Positions 1 to 4,675 of a DNA stretch of 6,139 bases are shown here, piece by piece (the stretch's first letter is position 1; every line of letters starts with the position of its first letter). Below the pieces are notes generated by a model that searched no databases, had not been told where the DNA came from, and saw only the letters and a list, made by a program, of their open reading frames with translations. Source of the stretch: Bacillota bacterium (lineage in GTDB: Bacteria; Bacillota; Clostridia; Acetivibrionales; DSM-2933); contig JAUZPS010000300.1 of the NCBI GenBank assembly GCA_030705945.1, positions 1-6,139 on the forward strand. The letters run 5' to 3'. The position numbers and the translations under genes are program-made.

Positions 1-28
1 GAAGTAATATTTCAATCATGTCTTAACT

Positions 29-99
29 GGTCGTTTCAAAAACTTGATATAATGGGGTTTCATCGTATAAAACTTGAACAAGGAATTTTTTGAAACGCC
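29..99 (-). repeat. Interspersed palindromic repeat, copy 1 (inverted relative to copies 2 and 3)
   Basis: This 71-base core has near-perfect terminal inverted repeats: GGTCGTTTCAAAAA at the left and TTTTTTGAAACGCC at the right. Its reverse complement aligns almost without gaps to 1095-1163 and 4227-4297, so this copy lies in the opposite orientation. It lacks the roughly 27-base tail (TTGCTAAG, then a T-run, then GATACT) that copies 2 and 3 share beyond the core. On the plus strand it contains TGATATAAT at 45-53, which matches an extended -10 element. In frame 1 it is open from base 1 to a TGA at 91-93. It lies downstream of the leftward ferritin-like gene, and copy 2 lies upstream of that gene, so the two inverted copies bracket it. 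The family is not one I recognise by name. Confidence 0.85.
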
Positions 100-104
100 T
101 TAGG

Positions 105-209
105 TATATAAAAAGCAAATAATCTTTTACATTTGCCTATCACAAAATAACTTTAAAGCGTTCGTTATTTTGCTCCGTCATTAGTAAGATTTATAGTGCT
201 TTTTATATA
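105..209. repeat. Nested AT-rich inverted repeat, about 105 bp
   Basis: The outermost arms are a perfect 13-bp inverted repeat, TATATAAAAAGCA at 105-117 and TGCTTTTTATATA at 197-209. Nested inside are AATCTT plus AC (121-130, with a 2-base bulge) against GTAAGATT (184-191). Innermost is a 9-bp stem, CAAAATAAC at 143-151 with GTTATTTTG at 164-172, around a 12-base loop. Three coaxial stems in the correct nesting order suggest a folded RNA or a cruciform-forming miniature element rather than chance. It starts six bases after repeat copy 1 and shares no sequence with it. No protein-coding gene overlaps it. Confidence 0.6.
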
Positions 210-255
210 GTAAATGATATTTCTGAATAAGCGTAAGATAAGAAGTTCACTTGGT

Positions 256-285
256 AAAAACAGGCTATGCTTTGCATCCGTTTTT
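256..285. terminator. Hairpin terminator overlapping the stop of the ferritin-like gene, usable on both strands
   Basis: AAAAAC (256-261) pairs with GTTTTT (280-285), GG (263-264) with CC (278-279), and ATGC (267-270) with GCAT (274-277). The loop is TTT, with small bulges at 262 and 265-266. Read leftward, the hairpin covers the last codons and TAG stop of the ferritin-like gene and ends in GTTTTT, as in a rho-independent terminator. Read rightward it also ends in T5, so it could stop transcription arriving from repeat copy 1. Confidence 0.6.
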
Positions 286-837
286 AGAATACAAATAATT
301 ATAGAGAATTCCGTGTCTTAATTCATCTGTGATGATTTCAGTTAGCATATTGATGTGAACTCTGTTTTGCATTGCGAAAAGTATCTTTCTATACTTCTGA
401 ACTGCTCTTTGTTCGCCCATCAGAGCCTTTTGGATTCCTTCGCAATATGTAGCCGGACGCGTAAAAGGAACCTCTTGTGGAGCAGGAAGTTGTTGACCTG
501 TCAATTGGAAGTATATTTGCCTGAACATGGCAAAGTGTTGAATTTCATTATCTCTTATGCCTTTAATTATTTCCTTATCATCATCTGATGGAGCGGCGCT
601 TATAAGATAATCATAAAACATCCGGTCTTCACGTTCTCCTGCAATACCCTCCTGAATAAGTTGCAACGCTTGAGGCAGGTTTTGTGGGTAGGTATATTGA
701 AGTAATGACATTGGATCAACCAAATCCCTGATCGGTATCTGGTAGGGGTACATAGCTGCCTGGGCTCCTAAGTTTTGACAATGCATCGAGCAAGGCGGCA
801 TAAAGAATGGGTTTGGATATATATTTGGATTTTGCAT
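265..837 (-). CDS. Ferritin-like (rubrerythrin-type) diiron-carboxylate protein
   Basis: This 190-residue protein contains a four-helix diiron domain at about residues 55-185. The ligand pattern is complete and symmetric: E68 in a GE-x(6)-Y helix, E98-x-x-H101, E142 in a second GE-x(6)-Y helix, and E172-x-x-H175. Both E-to-ExxH spacings are 30 residues, which is how rubrerythrin-type domains bind two metal ions for peroxide reduction or metal handling. No rubredoxin domain follows, so it is not a full rubrerythrin. Residues 1-55 are rich in Pro, Tyr, Met and Asn and contain C16-SMH-C20. Such tails occur in some clostridial ferritin-like and spore-coat-associated proteins, but a coat role is only a guess. 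The start is supported by AAAGGAGGAG (843-852) five bases upstream of ATG. It is a single-gene unit ending at the 256-285 hairpin. Confidence 0.85.
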   Translation of the reverse strand: MQNPNIYPNPFFMPPCSMHCQNLGAQAAMYPYQIPIRDLVDPMSLLQYTYPQNLPQALQLIQEGIAGEREDRMFYDYLISAAPSDDDKEIIKGIRDNEIQHFAMFRQIYFQLTGQQLPAPQEVPFTRPATYCEGIQKALMGEQRAVQKYRKILFAMQNRVHINMLTEIITDELRHGILYNYLYSKNGCKA

Positions 838-864
838 ATTAACTCCTCCTTTAAATAATAATTC

Positions 865-891
865 ATTATATGAATAGACTGATGATTGAGT
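865..891 (-). promoter_or_regulatory. Possible promoter of the ferritin-like gene, with an inverted repeat over the -10
   Basis: On the minus strand CATATAAT (865-872) ends 12 bases from the ribosome-binding site. It contains a perfect TATAAT but has no sigma-A -35 at 17 bases (GAACTC). With AC at 890-891 it forms AC-N17-CATANNNT, loosely similar to mother-cell sigma-K promoters. The -10 sits in a perfect inverted repeat, ATTCAT-TAT-ATGAAT (861-875), which could be an operator. Which sigma factor acts here is not resolved. Confidence 0.35.
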
Positions 892-1027
892 TCATTTGAG
901 TTTCTAAATTAAATTAAAAGCGGTATTAATCTAATCAATAATCAATTTATTACTTTTAGTAGAGCATATACTGATATGAATTGGTTCAAGCTTTATTTTG
1001 GGAAATAATTCTTATTTAAAAAAGTTG

Positions 1028-1056
1028 TTTACATCAGAACGTTTGTTTGGTATAAT
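1028..1056 (+). promoter_or_regulatory. Strong sigma-A promoter (TTTACA-N17-TATAAT)
   Basis: TTTACA at 1028-1033, one base from the TTGACA consensus, is followed 17 bases later by a perfect TATAAT at 1051-1056. This is the best sigma-A promoter in the window. Transcription should start near 1063 and run rightward through repeat copy 2 into the small gene at 1217. Two LexA-type palindromes lie in its spacer and over its start point, so it looks repressed rather than constitutive. Confidence 0.75.
1037..1048. promoter_or_regulatory. LexA/SOS box 1 (GAAC-N4-GTTT)
   Basis: GAACGTTTGTTT fits the Gram-positive SOS operator GAAC-N4-GTTY, with one half-site relaxed to GTTT. It lies entirely between the -35 and -10 boxes, where bound LexA would block RNA polymerase. 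Its centre is 26 bp from that of box 2. Confidence 0.6.
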
Positions 1057-1060
1057 AAAA

Positions 1061-1076
1061 CAGAACTAATGTTCTG
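1061..1076. promoter_or_regulatory. LexA/SOS box 2 (perfect palindrome over the transcription start)
   Basis: CAGAAC-TAAT-GTTCTG is a perfect 6-bp inverted repeat whose core GAAC-N4-GTTC is the canonical Gram-positive LexA operator. It begins five bases after the -10 and so covers the expected start point. A perfect core here plus a second box in the same promoter is much stronger than either alone. Confidence 0.7.
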
Positions 1077-1094
1077 AATAACTAAGTTAATTAG

Positions 1095-1190
1095 GGCGTT
1101 TCAAAAAATTCCTTGTTCAAGTTTTACGACGAAAACCCATTATATCAAGTTTTTGAAACGACCGATTGCTAAGTTTTTTTGATACTACCT
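1095..1190 (+). repeat. Interspersed palindromic repeat, copy 2 (with tail)
   Basis: The core is 1095-1163 (69 bases). The arms CGTTTCAAAAA (1097-1107) and TTTTTGAAACG pair over 11 bp, and an inner hairpin GTTTT-acgacg-AAAAC forms the tip. A shared tail (ATTGCTAAG, T7, GATACT) runs to 1190. Compared with copy 3 it lacks two bases in the hairpin loop; the other differences I can align are all transitions. It lies in the leader between the SOS-type promoter (1028-1056) and the small gene (ATG 1217), so any transcript from that promoter would carry it as a stem-loop. On the minus strand it contains TGATATAAT (1139-1147), pointing toward the ferritin-like gene. Confidence 0.85.
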
Positions 1191-1216
1191 TAATGATTAC
1201 AGGGGGCATTATAAAA

Positions 1217-1411
1217 ATGAAAGGTTTAACTAATGGGAAAAAATTCAGTGAACAAATAAGACTTGTCGTTGATGTTCAGGACCTTAACGCTATTATGGAA
1301 TGTACCTTAAGAATTGCTGAACTGCAGAAAAAGGGATACAGACTTGTGGATACATATATTGATGAACAGGAGCAAAACTACTTTTTAGAGAACGGAAGAG
1401 CAGACACATAA
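1217..1411 (+). CDS. Small protein of unknown function (64 aa), probably SOS-regulated
   Basis: I do not recognise this family. The start at 1217 is preferred because AGGGGG (1201-1206) lies ten bases upstream. The longer in-frame openings (TTG at 1166, inside the repeat tail, and ATG at 1193) have no ribosome-binding site. The predicted protein is soluble and charged, with no signal peptide or membrane segment. Residues about 10-40 look helical and amphipathic (IRLVVDVQDLNAIMECTL, then RIAELQKKGYRL), followed by an acidic, aromatic C-terminal stretch (DEQEQNYFLE) and one Cys. The nearest good promoter upstream is the LexA-box promoter at 1028-1056, suggesting induction by DNA damage. It converges on the GH9 gene and shares the hairpin at 1509-1545. 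A small regulator or inhibitor is possible, but nothing in the sequence proves it. Confidence 0.6.
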   Translation: MKGLTNGKKFSEQIRLVVDVQDLNAIMECTLRIAELQKKGYRLVDTYIDEQEQNYFLENGRADT

Positions 1412-1508
1412 AGTAATGACTAAATGCGCATCATTATAAAATTGCTTATTTGATATATTATTTATATTGATGTTTATTATTAATATTTATTTTTTATATT
1501 TAATTGAA

Positions 1509-1545
1509 GAAACCGAACTGACATTAAAATATACAGTTCGGTTTC
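1509..1545. terminator. Bidirectional hairpin between convergent genes
   Basis: GAAACCGAACTG (1509-1520) and CAGTTCGGTTTC (1534-1545) form a perfect 12-bp stem around a 13-base A/T loop. It lies 97 bases after the small gene and 27 bases after the stop of the leftward GH9 gene, so it fits both. The U-tract is weak in each direction (TTTCCTTATAT rightward, TTTCTTCAATT leftward), so it may partly act by protecting mRNA 3' ends. Confidence 0.65.
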
Positions 1546-1572
1546 CTTATATAGGTCAATATAGTTGTTATT

Positions 1573-4113
1573 TTATTTAGCGATGCATCCGAATTTCTTT
1601 GCTACTGCAATAACATCAGCCATATTAATTACTCCATCATAATTCATATCGCATTTTTCATTGAATGTCTCATCATCTTTTGTTGTATTGAAGGATAACG
1701 CGATAATCATAATATCACTCATATTAACTAATCCATCAGAGTTTATATCTTCAGCAAAAGTCTTAACTGGGGTTTCAATATTTATCGGAATAAGACCTTT
1801 AGTTTCTGCAAAGGCAGCTAGCCATGCAAGTGATGCGTTTATATCAACGTTTACTTCGTTTGTAACCCAATCGTAGTAGTAATCATCATAACTTTTCTGA
1901 GCAGGCATATGATAAGGGTTATCTATAGCCCAATGTCGTATAGAATTAAGCTCTGCGGATGGTCCGCTAACCAGAAATCCTGCTGGGGCTTTCGGCAGAC
2001 TGTGGTCATCCTGATAAGCAAACAATTTATGATTGGGATTTTCTACAGGGTTAGCGCCATAACCTGTTATATAACTTTTTACTAGGGGATTTCTGCCTAA
2101 AAGGTAATCCATGAATTCATCCACGCCATTTGAGTATTTTTTATCTCCAGTTAAAGAATATGCGTACGCCATAATAATAGTATTGTTAGAGCCTAAAAGA
2201 TTTGACTCATAGGGATATCCGCTGACTTCACCAAAGAAGCCATTTATTGCAGAAATATAACTTTTTTCCGATAAAGGCGCTGAATACCCATGCTTAGTTT
2301 GATCGGATAAGTATAAATCAGCCGCTTTGGTTATGTTTTCAATTGCTTTAGGAAATTCAGCGCCTTTATTTAACGCTAATGAAATAGTACCAAGACCCGC
2401 TGTTGTACTTCTGTCAATACTGCCTTCAAATCCTTCATTCCCAAGATCCGTCAATTCTAAAGGAATCTCGCAAAAATGATTTGAATTTTTTATATAATCA
2501 AGATATACATTCTTTCCGGTTGTTATATAAAGTTCGCAGGCTGCCCAGTAGAATTCGTCTTTAAGGTAATTACATGATAAGGATGCAGTAGATATTTGAG
2601 AAACTGGTTGATAGATCTCTGGATTTTTTAACGCCGCATCCCAAGCAATTTCAGCAGAAACCAGACATTTTTGCGCGAAAGCTGGATCAATTGATTTCCA
2701 TAGCCTGGCTGCCTGAGCAGCGCAGGAGGCTAGAGTTAATGTTGACTGGGTGGACGGCGGGTAATAAACTCTTTGTATCCTGCCTAAGTCAGGTTGTAAT
2801 GAAAGGAGAGCAGATTCATTATCAGCAATTAAGTAAGGCTCCATTCCAGCCCTATCATAACCTGAAGGTATCTGTAAATTTAGCATCCATTCCATTGCCC
2901 AACGTGATTCATCTAATATATCCGGAATTCCATTTCCGCTTTCCGGAATATTCATAGTATTATCGCCAAAGACATTATCTTTCCCCGTTACTTTAGCAAG
3001 TTCATATTGGTTCTGTATTTTCCATAAAGCAGAACCTTCATAGCAAACATGTTTACTGGAATCCCCACCATCATACCAGCCTCCGGTTGCGTTTAAAGTG
3101 TTTGGCCCTTGATAATTTCTACCCTGAATAAGAACCGCAAGGTCTGTAGTATGGCTGGCAGCCCTTGCCCATTGAGATTGGACGCAATATGGCATTTTTA
3201 TTTCAATTCCGCTTCTGGCATAGTACAAATATTTCAAGGCATCATATTTTAATTTCGAATATATGTCATTCCCAATATTAAATGGTAAACTGAAAGCGTT
3301 ATCCGCAACAAGTTTATACCCTGTTCCAGGAGTTGAGTAACTGGAAAAATCAATAATCTGGACCTTTTCTCCAGAAGCGTGATCTAATCCGAAGCCTTGA
3401 GTTTTACCTGTTGCGACTACTTCTCCTTCATTATTTTTCAGCTGCCAATCCAAAGCAGAATCAAGGTCTGTTTTTATGGTTGCTTTTTTAACCGAGTCAG
3501 GATAATATCCCAACTGGTTTACCCTTATATCCGGTAGGGGGGTAACTATGGGCGTTGGTGACATTATGGGATCAATTCCACCGTCAATAAGTGACATCGA
3601 AGAGAATTTAATATCATATGGCAACGAGCCTGCCAACTCACCGCCAAGGTAGAAGCAGAACTGTACATCTTTGGAGGTTCGCTTTGCGTTAAAGGTGGCG
3701 CTAACTTCAAGCGGTTTATCTGCTTTAACTGCAAATGGAGACCAGTTATTATTCCAGTCCTCATAATACGGATCTGCTCTATCACCTATTTTAGCGTATA
3801 TCTTGCAGTCTTTTGTAGCGGTAAGTTTGAATTCTACAGTATATGTTCTTCCCTCATAAATGGACAAATCATTATGTACAACCTGTATATCCCATCTGTT
3901 GAAGCCTTTATTATCCATATGCGTTACGAAATTATTATTTTCCACATACGAATACGCGTAGTTTGATTCATTCTCCAATAATCTCCATGGGAAATTCAGT
4001 CCGTCAGTGAAGTCTGTCCTTTGAAGTATCTCTGCTCCAAAACCGTAACTTGTTGCGCTAATGATTGTCCAAATCAGTAACATGAAGATCAGCATTGCTA
4101 ACTTTTTAAACAT
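1573..4113 (-). CDS. Secreted GH9 cellulase-like enzyme: CBM4 - Ig-like - GH9 - dockerin
   Basis: The product has 846 residues. Residues 1-27 are a signal peptide (FKK, hydrophobic core, cleavage near GFGA). Residues 28-178 are a CBM4 closely resembling those of clostridial CelK/CbhA (NRW74, WNNNW124SP, FYLGGEL). A Pro/Thr linker (about 179-195) leads to the Ig-like module typical of GH9 enzymes (about 196-283). The GH9 domain (about 287-770) has RSGI, WARAASH (315-321), the aspartate pair D348/D351 in GGWYDGGD, and the general-acid glutamate E753 in TNEV. A two-repeat dockerin occupies 786-844. The order matches the Cel9E/CelK/CbhA exo-acting cellulases. Oddly, the first GH9 signature ends PNHK (693-696) rather than P-H-x-R, so activity may be altered. 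ATG 4113 follows GAGGAGGGG (4119-4127) by five bases. It appears to be transcribed alone. Confidence 0.92.
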   Translation of the reverse strand: MFKKLAMLIFMLLIWTIISATSYGFGAEILQRTDFTDGLNFPWRLLENESNYAYSYVENNNFVTHMDNKGFNRWDIQVVHNDLSIYEGRTYTVEFKLTATKDCKIYAKIGDRADPYYEDWNNNWSPFAVKADKPLEVSATFNAKRTSKDVQFCFYLGGELAGSLPYDIKFSSMSLIDGGIDPIMSPTPIVTPLPDIRVNQLGYYPDSVKKATIKTDLDSALDWQLKNNEGEVVATGKTQGFGLDHASGEKVQIIDFSSYSTPGTGYKLVADNAFSLPFNIGNDIYSKLKYDALKYLYYARSGIEIKMPYCVQSQWARAASHTTDLAVLIQGRNYQGPNTLNATGGWYDGGDSSKHVCYEGSALWKIQNQYELAKVTGKDNVFGDNTMNIPESGNGIPDILDESRWAMEWMLNLQIPSGYDRAGMEPYLIADNESALLSLQPDLGRIQRVYYPPSTQSTLTLASCAAQAARLWKSIDPAFAQKCLVSAEIAWDAALKNPEIYQPVSQISTASLSCNYLKDEFYWAACELYITTGKNVYLDYIKNSNHFCEIPLELTDLGNEGFEGSIDRSTTAGLGTISLALNKGAEFPKAIENITKAADLYLSDQTKHGYSAPLSEKSYISAINGFFGEVSGYPYESNLLGSNNTIIMAYAYSLTGDKKYSNGVDEFMDYLLGRNPLVKSYITGYGANPVENPNHKLFAYQDDHSLPKAPAGFLVSGPSAELNSIRHWAIDNPYHMPAQKSYDDYYYDWVTNEVNVDINASLAWLAAFAETKGLIPINIETPVKTFAEDINSDGLVNMSDIMIIALSFNTTKDDETFNEKCDMNYDGVINMADVIAVAKKFGCIAK

Positions 4114-4226
4114 ACATACCCCTCCTCGGTTAAATTTATTTATTTTATCTTTGAAATATGTTGCAAGTTTGTTCCGAGTACCAATGCAATATTATTAATA
4201 TATTGATAACTTATTTGTTAACTAAG
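4114..4226 (-). promoter_or_regulatory. GH9 gene upstream region: ribosome-binding site clear, promoter not assigned
   Basis: A strong ribosome-binding site, GAGGAGGGG, lies at 4119-4127. Upstream, the minus strand is AT-rich and has several TTGCAA/TTGCAT hexamers, but none pairs with a good -10 at 16-18 bases. The nearest TATAAT on this strand is inside repeat copy 3 (4273-4278), about 160 bases from the start codon. The gene may use that element or an alternative sigma factor. Confidence 0.4.
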
Positions 4227-4324
4227 GGCGTTTCAAGAAATTCCCTGTTCAAGTTTTGTATGATGAAAACTCATTATATCGAGTTTTTGAAACGACCAGT
4301 TGCTAAGTTTTTCTGATACTGCCT
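4227..4324 (+). repeat. Interspersed palindromic repeat, copy 3 (with tail)
   Basis: The core at 4227-4297 is 71 bases and the tail runs to 4324, in the same orientation as copy 2. The terminal arms CGTTTCAAGAA and TTTTTGAAACG still pair if one G-U is allowed, and the tip hairpin GTTTT-gtatgatg-AAAAC is kept. Compared with copy 2 there are about ten transitions, no clear transversion, and a two-base length difference. On the minus strand it contains TATAAT (4273-4278), but the upstream TG of copies 1 and 2 has become CG. It lies 114 bases upstream of the GH9 start codon, on the side from which that gene would be transcribed. Confidence 0.85.
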
Positions 4325-4675
4325 AACTTAATTATATACTAACTTACATTATGTGAGAAGTAATATGATTATTGACTTTTAATATTAACGCAAAAGTAAA
4401 AGAATCAAATATTAAATGGTCTTTCTTATCTATAAATGCTGTACCTTCCAAACAAATTTGTAAATAATGGGGTGTTTTCAAAATCTACTGATGATTTTAT
4501 GAGTAATAATATGTATAATAAATATAAAAAAACTTTAACTTTAAGGTGGCGTGAATACCTAGTAAAGGAGAACTTAAATTTATCCGATCTATAATAAAGA
4601 AGTTTTACTTAAAGTCGGAGGTCAATTTACATCAACAAAATATACATAAATACAAAATAACAAGGGGGAAAGACA
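4325..4675 (+). other. Intergenic region upstream of the OsmC-family gene, with a possible structured leader
   Basis: There is no convincing gene here. Perfect TATAAT hexamers occur at 4514-4519 and 4590-4595. Only the first has even a weak -35 (ATGATT, 4491-4496, 17-base spacing), which would give a leader of about 150 nt. Within that leader AGTAA (4561-4565) and AACTT (4571-4575) can pair with TTACT (4605-4609) and AAGTT (4600-4604). This leaves AGGAG in a bulge. An outer ACTTTAAG/CTTAAAGT pair (4538-4545, 4608-4615) partly competes with it. Two Shine-Dalgarno-like runs (AAAGGAG at 4564-4570, GGAGG at 4617-4621) have no start codon at a usable distance. A perfect palindrome ACAAATTTGT lies at 4452-4461. 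Confidence 0.35.

Larger units (their letters stand above)
45..285 (+). ncRNA. Possible small transcript from repeat copy 1 through the nested hairpin
   Basis: This is inferred only from the order of signals on the plus strand. An extended -10 (TGATATAAT, 45-53) inside repeat copy 1 is followed by the nested stem structure at 105-209. After that comes a hairpin ending in five T residues (256-285). A transcript starting near base 60 would be about 225 nt, would carry no convincing ribosome-binding site with an ORF, and would converge on the 3' end of the ferritin-like gene. No good -35 box is visible (AACTGG at the 17-base spacing), so transcription is unproven. Confidence 0.2.

Noticed and set aside
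355..588. 77-codon open frame on the plus strand
   Set aside because: It lies wholly within the ferritin-like gene on the other strand, has no ribosome-binding site, and encodes no recognisable domain.
843..875. PerR/Fur box upstream of the ferritin-like gene
   Set aside because: Only one half-site resembles TTATAAT; the other half does not match.
1166..1216. N-terminal extension of the small gene from TTG 1166 or ATG 1193
   Set aside because: The extension lies largely in the tail of repeat copy 2 and lacks a ribosome-binding site; ATG 1217 has one.
1661..1876. 71-codon open frame on the plus strand
   Set aside because: It is antisense to the dockerin and GH9 C-terminus, whose protein motifs are unmistakable.
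2691..2957. 88-codon open frame on the plus strand
   Set aside because: It is antisense to the GH9 catalytic domain and has no start signals.
3564..3785. 73-codon open frame on the minus strand
   Set aside because: It is an alternative frame inside the CBM4-coding part of the GH9 gene. The main frame is continuous, so it is not a frameshift fragment.
4281..4300. CcpA cre-like motif in the repeat arms (TTTTTGAAACGACC)
   Set aside because: The CG falls one position out of register with TGWAANCGNTNWCA, and the motif is fully explained as the repeat's terminal arm.
29..4324. The three repeats as a CRISPR array
   Set aside because: The copies are kilobases apart, differ in orientation, are palindromic over 70 bases and have genes between them.
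4357..4366. GAAGTAATAT occurs here and at bases 1-10, both near repeat copies
   Set aside because: It is a 10-base AT-rich match at different distances from the cores; it could be chance and is too short to call part of the repeat.
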